From positions 62,001-126,000 of the forward strand of contig NZ_FMYV01000005.1 in assembly GCF_900102615.1 (NCBI RefSeq): a DNA stretch of 64,000 bases, in the 5' to 3' direction. Shown here piece after piece: positions 1 through 8,038 of the stretch. This DNA comes from Geotoga petraea. GTDB taxonomy: Bacteria; Thermotogota; Thermotogae; Petrotogales; Petrotogaceae. Each line of letters begins with the position of its first letter. Position 1 is the stretch's first letter. Below the pieces are notes generated by a model. It had not been told where the DNA came from, searched no databases, and saw only the letters and a program-made list of their open reading frames with translations. The translations under genes were made by a program, and so were the position numbers.

Positions 1-197
1 TTTCTTCCTTCGTTCATAACATAATGCATTTTTTCAACGAGGTCTGTATAATCTATACCCATAGATTCCATAATTTCTTCATCTTTTTCAATGATATCTA
101 CTAATTCTCTCTGATCATCTCCAAGAAATCCTTCTGAAGTAATTTCACCAGGCTGCATGTTATCTTTTGCTTTTTTTAGTTCAGGAGTCATTTTCAT
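1..197 (-). CDS. Conserved hypothetical cytosolic protein, 3' end outside window
   Basis: Only the first 65 residues are present; the gene runs off the left edge. The ATG is preceded by GGAGGG with a 6-base spacer. The visible part is soluble, acidic and helical, with a GFLGDD motif at about residues 23-28 followed by a DIIEKDEEIMESMGIDY stretch. From memory it resembles a family of uncharacterised 'cytosolic' proteins in anaerobic Firmicutes and deltaproteobacteria that start with a similar PGxIT-x-GFLGxDxR segment; that match needs a search. It follows nqrF by 15 bases and is probably the last gene or genes of the nqr operon, so an accessory role to the pump is possible but unproven. Confidence 0.6.
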   Translation of the reverse strand, partial: MKMTPELKKAKDNMQPGEITSEGFLGDDQRELVDIIEKDEEIMESMGIDYTDLVEKMHYVMNEGR

Positions 198-212
198 AAT
201 TATCCCTCCAAA

Positions 213-1328
213 TTATGCAAACTTATCGTAATAAATTTTATCTTCTTTCATTTGGTTATCTTTCATCACATTTATACAAGCGTTCAGCATTCCAGGGCTA
301 CCACAAAGATATCCTTCTTTCTCTTTTTCATTATCAATTTGATTTTTAAGGTATTTATCCAAAACATCAGTTATTAGGCCTGTTTCTCCTTCCCATTTAT
401 CTTCTGGTTCAGGGTCTGATAATGCAGGGATAAAGTGAAGATTTTTCATTTTTTTCTCCATTTCTTCAAAATATTCAACATAGTAGAGATCTTTTTTTGA
501 ACGAGCCCCAAAAAAATACCAAATTTCTCTATCAAACATTTCTTTTTCATACATGTCTTCAATTATAGATTTTATAGGAGCCATACCAGAACCTCCTGCA
601 ACACAAACCATTGTAGCGTCTGTATCTCTTCTGTAAAAATCTCCAAAGGGACCAACTATGTTTAGATTCTGGCCTTCTTCTAAATGTTCATGAACATATG
701 TTGTAGCAATTCCACCCGGTACCAATCTTATCAAAAATTCCAGATGGCTTTTATCTGACGGTACCGAAGATATAGAGTATGCTCTCTGAGTTTGTTCTTT
801 TATTTTCCCGTATTTTGGAATTATCAATTGTGAATATTGCCCAGCTTTAAAATCAATTGATTCTGGTTCTAAAAGTTCGAGTCTAACTTCTTTTATATCG
901 TGTGTCATATCTTTTATAGATTCAATTTTAGTTTTAAATTCTCTAACATTGAATAATTCTTCTGGTATTTCTATTTTTATATCTTCTTTCACTTTTATCT
1001 GACACGAAAGTCTTATTCCCTCTTTTTTTTCATTTTCTTCAAGCAATGGGGCTTCTGTTGGAAGTATTGGCCCAATATCAGAAAGCACTTTCACTTTACA
1101 TGCACCGCAACTACCCCTACCTCCACAAGCTGAAGGTATAAATATTCCTTGTTCACTAAGTGTAGTTAAAAGAGGATTACCCCCATCGACTTTTATTTTT
1201 TTTGAACCTTCGTTTATATCTAATTCAACTTCTCCATAATTGTTTACTAAGGAGTCAACAACAGTTATAATAGCAGCCAATATTGCAGTAAGTATGGCAA
1301 CTATTAATGGAGCTGCAAAATATCCCAT
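213..1328 (-). CDS. nqrF: Na+-translocating NADH oxidoreductase subunit F (NqrF)
   Basis: 371 residues. This is the NADH-oxidising subunit that takes electrons through FAD and a 2Fe-2S centre into the membrane pump. An N-terminal membrane anchor spans about residues 6-28. Plant-type ferredoxin ligands are C68, C74, C77 and C109, close to the spacing in well-studied NqrF. The FAD site is R182-AYSISS and the nucleotide-binding loop is GGSGMAP at 245-251. The fusion of ferredoxin and reductase modules is Nqr-type, not Rnf-type, because Rnf uses separate RnfB and RnfC. Start ATG with GAGGTG upstream, 11 bases after nqrE. Last Nqr subunit in the operon. Confidence 0.93.
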   Translation of the reverse strand: MGYFAAPLIVAILTAILAAIITVVDSLVNNYGEVELDINEGSKKIKVDGGNPLLTTLSEQGIFIPSACGGRGSCGACKVKVLSDIGPILPTEAPLLEENEKKEGIRLSCQIKVKEDIKIEIPEELFNVREFKTKIESIKDMTHDIKEVRLELLEPESIDFKAGQYSQLIIPKYGKIKEQTQRAYSISSVPSDKSHLEFLIRLVPGGIATTYVHEHLEEGQNLNIVGPFGDFYRRDTDATMVCVAGGSGMAPIKSIIEDMYEKEMFDREIWYFFGARSKKDLYYVEYFEEMEKKMKNLHFIPALSDPEPEDKWEGETGLITDVLDKYLKNQIDNEKEKEGYLCGSPGMLNACINVMKDNQMKEDKIYYDKFA

Positions 1329-1339
1329 ATATTATCACC

Positions 1340-1933
1340 TCACTGAACTGCTAACATGCCTGAAAATCCCATAAAAGCAATTGCCATAAAACCAATTGTA
1401 ATTAAAGTTATTCCAGGTCCTTTTAACCCTGCTGGAACTGGTGCTCTGTCTGTCTTTTTCCTTATAGCGGCAAGAGCCATTATTGCTAACCACCAACCAA
1501 GGCCTGAACCAAATCCAAATATTATTGATTGAATAAAATTATAGTCTCTTAATTGCATGAATAATGCAACACCAAGTATTGCACAATTAACTGTGATCAA
1601 TGGTAGAAATATTCCCAATGCCATATATAAATTCATTGAAACTCTTTCTATTATCATTTCTAATACTTGCACAGTTGCAGCAATGACAATTATGAATACA
1701 ATATATCTCAAATATTCTATTTCAAAAGGAACTAATATGTAATTATAAACCAACCAGTTAATAGCGGTTGTAATTGTCAAAACAAATGTAACGGCCATTC
1801 CTAAACCATTTGATGAATTGTAGTCTTTAGACACAGATATAAAAGAACACATTCCCAAAAAGTTAGCTAATAATATATTACTTGTGAATATAGAAGCAAA
1901 AAATAGTATAAAAGGACTAATATCAGGTGCCAT
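1340..1933 (-). CDS. nqrE: Na+-translocating oxidoreductase subunit E (NqrE/RnfA)
   Basis: 197 residues with six predicted transmembrane helices. NqrE and NqrD are paralogues with opposite membrane orientation; together they hold an iron centre inside the membrane. The two expected cysteines are present: C29 in the LGMCSF motif and C117 in ITVNCAIL. The start overlaps the nqrD stop by one base (TAATG), which implies translational coupling. The family cannot by itself distinguish Nqr from Rnf; the call rests on the neighbouring nqrF. Confidence 0.93.
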   Translation of the reverse strand: MAPDISPFILFFASIFTSNILLANFLGMCSFISVSKDYNSSNGLGMAVTFVLTITTAINWLVYNYILVPFEIEYLRYIVFIIVIAATVQVLEMIIERVSMNLYMALGIFLPLITVNCAILGVALFMQLRDYNFIQSIIFGFGSGLGWWLAIMALAAIRKKTDRAPVPAGLKGPGITLITIGFMAIAFMGFSGMLAVQ

Positions 1934-2544
1934 TATTTAGCCTCCTTTTTTTCCATAATGCCTTTGAAAACCCAAATCAAAATAGCCAGCATGAAAAATG
2001 CGCTTGGTGGCATTACCATTATTGTCCATTTTATGAAACTTTCTGGTAAAACATTCATCCCAAAGATGGTTCCAAATCCTAAAAGTTCCCTTACAAAAGC
2101 TATAATCAATAAAACATACATGTAACCTGCTCCAGAAGTTATTCCATCCCAGAACGATATAACAGGTTTGTTTGATTGTGCAAAAGCTTCTGCTCTACCC
2201 ATGATAATACAGTTAGTTATAATCAACCCAACATAAGGACCTAAAGCTCTACTTATTTCAGGGAGATAGGCCTTTAAAATTATGTCTACAATTATAACGT
2301 AAAAAGATATAATCAAAGTTTGAACGATCATTCTTACCTTCCTTGGAATCAAAGATTTTATAATGGATACTGTAAGGTTTGTGAAGCCCATTACCAATAT
2401 AACTCCAATTGCCATTATTAGTGTATTTTCCAATTTGTTGGTAACAGCTAAAGTACTACATATTCCTAAAATCTGAACAAATATCGCATTATTTGTCCAC
2501 AAATTATCTTTTAAAATTCCTCTTGCAGTATTATTAGCCATCAT
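1933..2544 (-). CDS. nqrD: Na+-translocating oxidoreductase subunit D (NqrD/RnfE)
   Basis: 203 residues, six predicted transmembrane helices. It is partner of NqrE in the intramembrane iron site, with cysteines at C29 (LGICST) and C112 (IITNCIIMG), the same positions as in the studied Vibrio protein. It begins inside the end of nqrC (ATGATG overlapping the TGA), so translation is coupled. Of the alternative starts two ATGs in a row are available; the first is used here. Part of the pump that links NADH or ferredoxin oxidation to sodium export. Confidence 0.92.
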   Translation of the reverse strand: MMANNTARGILKDNLWTNNAIFVQILGICSTLAVTNKLENTLIMAIGVILVMGFTNLTVSIIKSLIPRKVRMIVQTLIISFYVIIVDIILKAYLPEISRALGPYVGLIITNCIIMGRAEAFAQSNKPVISFWDGITSGAGYMYVLLIIAFVRELLGFGTIFGMNVLPESFIKWTIMVMPPSAFFMLAILIWVFKGIMEKKEAK

Positions 2545-3146
2545 TCATCACTCCCAAGAAGATCCTTCAATTTTTTTATTGCATTGTTTATTATAGTTTT
2601 CATTGATTGAGACGTGTTAGTTGCACCAGTTATAGAGTCGAATTCTGAATTTTCATGATTATAATCTCCATCTCCACCAATGTTTATTGATATTCCATTT
2701 TCAGAGATTTTCTCATTTCTAAACTGATCCCTAAACCATTTTTCTTCTATTCTTCCACCTAATCCAGGTGTTTCATTATGAGAAATAATATCCAGCCCAA
2801 TGACTCGTGTGACGTCCTCATTTACGGCTAATACTCCATTAACAGTTCCCCAAAGAGCATTACCGCTAAATCGGTATGCATATATTTTTTCATTTTCAAC
2901 TGTAGTTGAATAGAGGGTTGTTTCTTTTATTTTTTCTTCGGTTAACCCTTCAAAAATGTCTAATGCTTCTTCATCCGTACCATAAACAATATCCATAGCG
3001 TTCAAAAAAGCCCTAACCTCAAAAAGTTTTTCATTAATTTCAACCCTTTCTTTCGTTACATCGTTAGCAAAAGCCAAAACAAAAACAAATACAAAACTCA
3101 CTATGAAAGTAAATATTATTGTGTATAGTTTTCCTTGTTTATTCAT
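2541..3146 (-). CDS. nqrC: Na+-translocating oxidoreductase subunit C (NqrC/RnfG), covalent FMN
   Basis: 201 residues: one N-terminal membrane anchor (about 8-28) and an extracytoplasmic FMN domain. The flavinylation motif D170-SITGAT fits the Dxx(S/T)GAT pattern recognised by ApbE, with T176 the expected FMN-bearing threonine. No apbE gene is in this window, so the flavin transferase must be elsewhere. The start codon overlaps the nqrB stop (ATGA). At about 200 residues it is closer in length to RnfG than to the roughly 260-residue proteobacterial NqrC. Confidence 0.92.
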   Translation of the reverse strand: MNKQGKLYTIIFTFIVSFVFVFVLAFANDVTKERVEINEKLFEVRAFLNAMDIVYGTDEEALDIFEGLTEEKIKETTLYSTTVENEKIYAYRFSGNALWGTVNGVLAVNEDVTRVIGLDIISHNETPGLGGRIEEKWFRDQFRNEKISENGISINIGGDGDYNHENSEFDSITGATNTSQSMKTIINNAIKKLKDLLGSDE

Positions 3147-4030
3147 GACTTCACCTTCTTTTTTAGATTAATTTGGTCTAAAAGAGAAGCGAAAGTGTTT
3201 CCCATTAAAATGCCAAAACTTGTCCCTTCTGGAAATAGAGAAAATGTTCTAACAAGAACAGTTGTAACCCCAATTATCATTCCATAAAACCACTGAGATG
3301 AAGATTTTTTTGGAGCCGAAACAGGATCTGTAGCCATAAAAACTGTTACAAAAATTAATGAGCCAGACATTAAAGCCTGAATAGGCGGTAATGCACTATC
3401 TACTCCTGCCCAATAAAGAGCACCAGTTAATACTGCTGCTGATAAGAACGTAGATAGTATGATTCTCCAACTCGCTGTTTTTGTCCATATTAAGTATATT
3501 GCAGCTAAAGCAATTAGCAATATCGAACTCTCACCAAAAGAACCGGCTCTTATTCCAAAAAACAAATCCATATTTGAAACCTGTTCTCCAGCCCTTAACA
3601 AAGATAAAGGTGTTGCAGAAGTTACTGCATCAACTCCAAAGTTTCCTGGTTTTATCCAACCAGATGCCATTACATTTGCAAATGTAATGTAAATAAAAAT
3701 TCTGGCTGTAATTGCTGGATTAAAAATGTTTCTTCCAAATCCACCATAAACTTCTTTACCAAATAAAACACCAAATACAGTGCCTATTACAGCAATCCAC
3801 CAAGGTGTAAGTGGAGGTAAAGATAACACTATTAAAAAACATGTTACTAAAACTGCTTCTGAGACTTTTTTATTTCTTCTTTTTTCCATGATCCATTCTG
3901 TGAAAATACCTGCCCCAAAGACAAAAGCAGATAACCATAAGAGCCTTATCCCATACAGATAAATTGCAAATAGATAAATTGGTATTAATGAGTAGATTAC
4001 TCTTCTCATCATTATCTGTTTTTGAAACAC
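3143..4030 (-). CDS. nqrB: Na+-translocating oxidoreductase subunit B (NqrB/RnfD), covalent FMN
   Basis: 295 residues, about eight to nine transmembrane helices; shorter than typical NqrB (about 410) and near RnfD length. The FMN attachment motif D134-AVTSAT ends at T140. GTG start at 4030 with GGGGGTG five bases upstream. It is the first gene of the operon: no nqrA lies upstream, only a divergent promoter region and pepT. NqrB normally works with NqrA in handing electrons to quinone, so the electron acceptor here is open. A promoter on this strand is seen at 4080-4108. Confidence 0.9.
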   Translation of the reverse strand: MFQKQIMMRRVIYSLIPIYLFAIYLYGIRLLWLSAFVFGAGIFTEWIMEKRRNKKVSEAVLVTCFLIVLSLPPLTPWWIAVIGTVFGVLFGKEVYGGFGRNIFNPAITARIFIYITFANVMASGWIKPGNFGVDAVTSATPLSLLRAGEQVSNMDLFFGIRAGSFGESSILLIALAAIYLIWTKTASWRIILSTFLSAAVLTGALYWAGVDSALPPIQALMSGSLIFVTVFMATDPVSAPKKSSSQWFYGMIIGVTTVLVRTFSLFPEGTSFGILMGNTFASLLDQINLKKKVKS

Positions 4031-4079
4031 TTTTTCACCCCCAAAAATTTTTTAATAAATATTTAATAATCCTCTCTAT

Positions 4080-4108
4080 ATTTTAACATAAAAACAGTAG
4101 TTTGACAA
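4080..4108 (-). promoter_or_regulatory. Predicted sigma-A promoter of the nqr operon
   Basis: On the minus strand TTGTCA (4108-4103), a 17-base spacer, then TAAAAT (4085-4080). It lies 50 bases upstream of the nqrB start and partly overlaps the elements assigned to the divergent pepT gene, so the two transcription units may compete. Read directly from sequence; not tested. Confidence 0.55.
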
Positions 4109-4129
4109 TATTTTGACATTTACATTAGT

Positions 4130-4158
4130 TTGTTTATAAAACTATTTTAAGGTATAAT
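4130..4158 (+). promoter_or_regulatory. Predicted sigma-A promoter of pepT
   Basis: TTGTTT (4130-4135), 17-base spacer, perfect TATAAT (4153-4158). A second possible promoter sits just upstream: TTGACA (4113-4118), 16 bases, TATAAA (4135-4140). Both face pepT and lie in the 181-base divergent region between nqrB and pepT. Confidence 0.6.
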
Positions 4159-4211
4159 TTTAATGTTTTAACTTATTTATAATTAGAAATTTATTTTGGA
4201 GGATGATAAAA

Positions 4212-5420
4212 ATGGAAAAATTGATCGATAATTTTTTAAAATTTGTACAAATTGAAACCACATCTGATGATTATTCAAATTCTTTTCCAAGCACCAGTTC
4301 TCAAATAGCTTTTGCCAAAATATTGAAAAAGTATTTAGAAGAGATTGGTTTGGAAGATATAGATTTGGATAATAACGGATATTTGATGGCTACTTTACCT
4401 TCTAATAATCCAAATGCAACTGATGTAATAGGTTTTATATCCCACATGGACACTTCCCCAGATATGTCAGCAAAAAATGTTAATCCTAAAATTATCGATT
4501 ACAAAGGCGGAGACATAGTTTTAAACGAAGAAAAAGATATTGTTTTAAAAGAAGTCGATTATCCAGAAATAAAAAATTATATTGGACAAAAACTGATAAT
4601 TACTGATGGGCTTTCTCTTTTAGGAGCGGATGATAAAGCAGGTATTGTAGAAATTTTGTCTGCATTAGAATATTTTTTAGAAAATCCTGATGAAAAACAT
4701 GGAAAGATAAGGATATGCTTCACTCCAGACGAAGAAATTGGGAAAGGTGCTGATAAATTTGATGTTGAAAAATTTGGTGCTGATTTTGCCTACACAATAG
4801 ATGGAGGACCTATTGGCGAGTTCAGTATTGAAAATTTTAACGCAGCCACTGCAAAAATAGAAGTTTTTGGGAATAGCGTTCATCCTGGAACAGCGAAAGA
4901 CAAGATGATCAACGCTATTTTAGTGGCAAATGAATTTATAAATATGTTTCCTGAATTTGAAAAACCTGAACACACTGAGAATTACGAAGGTTTTTATCAT
5001 TTTGTTAATTTTGAAGGTAAAGCAGAACACAGTTCTTTAACTATGATTATTAGAGATCATGATCAAGATTTTTTTGAACATAGAAAAAAAGAGACTTTAA
5101 AACATGCGGACTTTATAAACAAAAAATATGGAGATGTTTTGAAGATAAACATTACAGATTCTTATTACAACATGAAAAATATAGTTCTTAAGAATAAAAA
5201 TATTATAGATTTGGCTAAAAAAGCTTATGAAAAAAATGATGTTGAATTCAAACAAATCCCTATAAGAGGTGGCACAGACGGAGCTAGACTTTCTTATATG
5301 GGATTACCCTGCCCAAATATTTTTACTGGTGGACACAATTATCACGGAAAATTTGAATATATTCCTATTGATTCAATGAGAAAAGCAAGAGATATAATTA
5401 TTGATATAATAAGAGGATAA
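4212..5420 (+). CDS. pepT: Tripeptide aminopeptidase, peptidase T (M20B)
   Basis: 402 residues. A cytoplasmic dinuclear zinc exopeptidase that removes the N-terminal residue of tripeptides. Visible M20 landmarks: SHMDTSPD (first metal-ligand histidine and aspartate), LLGADDKAG (bridging aspartate), PDEEIGKG (catalytic and ligand glutamates), and a C-terminal TGGHNYHGKFE with the last histidine ligand. The start is taken at 4212 rather than the ATG at 4203, because GGAGG (4198-4202) abuts the first ATG but is nine bases from the second. Monocistronic, closed by a strong hairpin shared with iorB. It fits a peptide-fermenting life together with the neighbouring iorAB. Confidence 0.95.
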   Translation: MEKLIDNFLKFVQIETTSDDYSNSFPSTSSQIAFAKILKKYLEEIGLEDIDLDNNGYLMATLPSNNPNATDVIGFISHMDTSPDMSAKNVNPKIIDYKGGDIVLNEEKDIVLKEVDYPEIKNYIGQKLIITDGLSLLGADDKAGIVEILSALEYFLENPDEKHGKIRICFTPDEEIGKGADKFDVEKFGADFAYTIDGGPIGEFSIENFNAATAKIEVFGNSVHPGTAKDKMINAILVANEFINMFPEFEKPEHTENYEGFYHFVNFEGKAEHSSLTMIIRDHDQDFFEHRKKETLKHADFINKKYGDVLKINITDSYYNMKNIVLKNKNIIDLAKKAYEKNDVEFKQIPIRGGTDGARLSYMGLPCPNIFTGGHNYHGKFEYIPIDSMRKARDIIIDIIRG

Positions 5421-5422
5421 AT

Positions 5423-5460
5423 AAGAAAGCCTCGATTTTTAAAAATCGAGGCTTTCTTTT
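5423..5460. terminator. Bidirectional intrinsic terminator between pepT and iorB
   Basis: Perfect 16-bp inverted repeat: GAAAGCCTCGATTTTT at 5425-5440 and its complement at 5441-5456, with a T-rich tail on the plus side and an A-rich flank for the opposite strand. Placed between two convergent genes. Confidence 0.9.
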
Positions 5461-5467
5461 TTAATTT

Positions 5468-6037
5468 TTATTTTTGAAAAATTTTTTTATTTTTTTCTAA
5501 TTTGTTTCCCCCCATTAGATCTTCCATGGCTTTTAAATAGTGCTCTTCTTTTATACCAGGAATTAGTTCATTTTTTGATATGTTTTTTAAAATAACTATA
5601 TTTTGCATTCTTGCATCTTTTAGATCTTTATCAAATATCCTGTATAATTTAATGTTTCTTTTTTTTGCCTCATTTTCTATTTCTTCATGTGTTGTTTCTT
5701 TGTCTTTACCTAACCTTACAAAAACAGTTTGCCAAGAAGTATCATAATATATCAAGGAGCCACCATTTTTAGAAAAATTATTCATCCCTCTTAACGCTTC
5801 AGTTTTTTCCAATGATATTACGAGGTCAGCAGTTCCTTTTCTAATTAAAGAGGCATGTACTTTATCACCTATTCTCAAATGAGATTGAACTGTACCCCCT
5901 CTTTGAGCCAAACCATGAGTATCAACACCTTTTGCATTTAATCCGGCATAATCTGCTGAGCGAATTAATATTTCACTTAAAAGGCCTATCCCTTGGCCAC
6001 CCACACCAATCATATATACGTTGAATACATCATTCAT
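5468..6037 (-). CDS. iorB: Indolepyruvate:ferredoxin oxidoreductase beta subunit
   Basis: 189 residues of the pyruvate-ferredoxin-oxidoreductase gamma-domain family. The nucleotide-like motif GVGGQGIGLLSEIL is at about residues 12-25, and HGLAQRGGTVQSHLRIG follows. With IorA it decarboxylates aryl pyruvates (from Trp, Phe, Tyr transamination) to acyl-CoA and reduces ferredoxin. It starts 17 bases after iorA ends, in the same transcription unit. Possible confusion with other 2-oxoacid oxidoreductase gamma subunits is removed by the adjacent IorA. Confidence 0.9.
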   Translation of the reverse strand: MNDVFNVYMIGVGGQGIGLLSEILIRSADYAGLNAKGVDTHGLAQRGGTVQSHLRIGDKVHASLIRKGTADLVISLEKTEALRGMNNFSKNGGSLIYYDTSWQTVFVRLGKDKETTHEEIENEAKKRNIKLYRIFDKDLKDARMQNIVILKNISKNELIPGIKEEHYLKAMEDLMGGNKLEKNKKIFQK

Positions 6038-6054
6038 ATTTTTATCCCCCTCAA

Positions 6055-7920
6055 TTACATTTTTTCATATTTAATAGCGGTTACTGGACAAGTTTGGATA
6101 CAAGATCCATCACCAATACATAAATCTGGATGAACGTGAATATCTCCATTTTCATCTTTTTGGAATGAAGGACATGCAAAGTCTTCAACACAAACATAGG
6201 AATGATCACAAATCTCTTGATCAATGTAAACTTTATTTCCTTTGAATGTACCCTTTTTTCTCTGTTCTCTTGTAAATTTCAACATACAAGGGTGCTTCGC
6301 AATAATCACGCTAAATCCTTTTTCTTTCGTTGCTTCTTTGACCATTTCATATAATTTTGTTTGAGAGTAAGCGTCAACTTCTTTGACGTTTTTAACTCCA
6401 AAGCCTTCAAGCATTTTTTTAATCTGTATTTTATCTGTTACTTCATTGAAGTTATGACCAGTACCAGGATGGTTTTGATGCCCAGTCATAGCTGTTGTTC
6501 CATTTTCCATAATAACAAGGGTAACATTATGGTTATTGAATACGGCGTTTACTATTCCTGGTAATCCAGCGTGGAATAGTGTTGAATCACCCAAAAAAGC
6601 AACAACTTTTCTTTCGTCGTTAAATAAAGACAATCCTGATGCTGTTCCCATAGAATGCCCCATCGATAAGAGAACTTGTCCCATTTCATATGGAGGCAAA
6701 AATCCGAGTGTATGACACCCAATATCTGCTACTGTAATATCCTCTTTATCTAAAGCTTTTTTGATTGCATAAAAAGCAGATCTATGACCACAACCTGGAC
6801 AAAGTTGAGCTGGTCTTACTGAAACTGATGGTGCGTTTTCCTCATAATTCATTTCTGGAAGTATATCTGGCCATTCATTTCGAAGAACTTCATATACTTT
6901 TTCAGGTGTGTATTCTCCAATCCATTCTTCAAGATCTTTTTTACCTGTTATTTTTACTCTTATGTTGTTTTCATATGCAATTACTTTGACCTCTTTTTCT
7001 ATTACATCATCCAACTCTTCAACTATTTTTACATGATCATGCGTTTTCAAAAAATCAATGATCTGTTTTTCATCGAGTGGATGAATTGCAGCTAATTTTA
7101 AAATATCAGGTTTGTAGTCAGCCTGTTCTAACACGTCAATTACTGACAAATAAGGGACACCCATCGTTATTATTCCTTTTTCTTTATTTCCGTTATCATA
7201 TAATTTATTCAGTTTACTTAGTTTTGGTTTTACTTCTTTTATTTTTTTTAAGGCTTTTCTTTTCATTGGATGTACTTTTTCAGTAATAGGAACATAAGGC
7301 CCATTCTTTGGGTCAAATTTTGGGGTTTTATCGAAAGATTTTTCTTCAAATTTGTGAAAATTGACTTTTTCTTTTGCGTGACAAGTGTGAGTTGTCAATC
7401 TTAAAATTACAGGCATTCTCATTTCTTGTGAAATTTCAACAGCATCTAAGTACATTTCATATACTTCTTGCACATTAGATGGCTCTAAAACAGGCATATA
7501 TGTCATTTTTGCATAATGTCTGTTGTCTTGTTCGTTTTGAGATGAATTGGCTCCTGGATCGTCTCCTATGACGACAACCATCCCTCCAATAAGTTCTAAA
7601 AGAGATAGTTGAACAAATGAATCTGCAGCTACGTTTAATCCAACACTTTTAAAAAATACTGTAGACAAGTGCCCATTAATAGAAGCTCCAAAAGCAAGTT
7701 CCAAGGCTACTTTCTCATTTGTTGAAAACTCGAAATAAAAAGGCCTGTCTTCACGCTTTATTGAACTAATTGCATTTGCAATTTCTGGAGTTGGCGAACC
7801 AGGATAAGCTGATACAACTCTTGTCCCTGCTTCAACCATTCCCCTTACTATAGCAGTGTCCCCAATTACGATCTCAGAAAAATCTTCATTTCTTAACAAC
7901 ATTTCTCCCATGGATTTCAT
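6055..7920 (-). CDS. iorA: Indolepyruvate:ferredoxin oxidoreductase alpha subunit
   Basis: 621 residues. The N-terminal pyrimidine-binding half begins with the GDTAIVRGMVEAG segment; the thiamine diphosphate site is GDSTLFHAG with MENGTTAMTGHQNHP downstream; a ferredoxin-like tail closes the protein. The tail is unusual: C571-x5-C577-x5-C583-P and C601-x2-D604-x2-C607-x3-C611-P. Each motif lacks the usual second cysteine (Ser574 and Asp604 sit in its place), so the clusters may be three-iron or Asp-ligated. GGGGAG lies six bases before the ATG. First gene of iorAB, producing reduced ferredoxin during amino-acid fermentation. Confidence 0.93.
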   Translation of the reverse strand: MKSMGEMLLRNEDFSEIVIGDTAIVRGMVEAGTRVVSAYPGSPTPEIANAISSIKREDRPFYFEFSTNEKVALELAFGASINGHLSTVFFKSVGLNVAADSFVQLSLLELIGGMVVVIGDDPGANSSQNEQDNRHYAKMTYMPVLEPSNVQEVYEMYLDAVEISQEMRMPVILRLTTHTCHAKEKVNFHKFEEKSFDKTPKFDPKNGPYVPITEKVHPMKRKALKKIKEVKPKLSKLNKLYDNGNKEKGIITMGVPYLSVIDVLEQADYKPDILKLAAIHPLDEKQIIDFLKTHDHVKIVEELDDVIEKEVKVIAYENNIRVKITGKKDLEEWIGEYTPEKVYEVLRNEWPDILPEMNYEENAPSVSVRPAQLCPGCGHRSAFYAIKKALDKEDITVADIGCHTLGFLPPYEMGQVLLSMGHSMGTASGLSLFNDERKVVAFLGDSTLFHAGLPGIVNAVFNNHNVTLVIMENGTTAMTGHQNHPGTGHNFNEVTDKIQIKKMLEGFGVKNVKEVDAYSQTKLYEMVKEATKEKGFSVIIAKHPCMLKFTREQRKKGTFKGNKVYIDQEICDHSYVCVEDFACPSFQKDENGDIHVHPDLCIGDGSCIQTCPVTAIKYEKM

Positions 7921-7980
7921 AAGATCTCCCCTTTCTTAAGAATTGATGAAATATTTTAATTTTTCTTTAAATATGTATAA

Positions 7981-7989
7981 ATTATATCA
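7981..7989 (-). promoter_or_regulatory. Extended -10 promoter element for iorAB
   Basis: The minus strand reads TGATATAAT, an extended -10, about 60 bases before the iorA start. No convincing -35 is seen. The same nonamer precedes the 21674 and 56908 genes and, on the plus strand, lgt. Confidence 0.45.
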
Positions 7990-8000
7990 TCATAAATTAA

Positions 8001-8035
8001 ATAAACAAAGAGGATATCTATAAGATATCCTCTTT
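8001..8035 (-). terminator. Intrinsic terminator of the KamA-like gene
   Basis: Stem AAAGAGGATATCT (8007-8019) pairs with 8023-8035 around a 3-base loop, starting just after the stop codon. On the minus strand it is followed by GTTTATTTAA, a moderately T-rich tail. Confidence 0.75.
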
Positions 8036-8038
8036 ATG

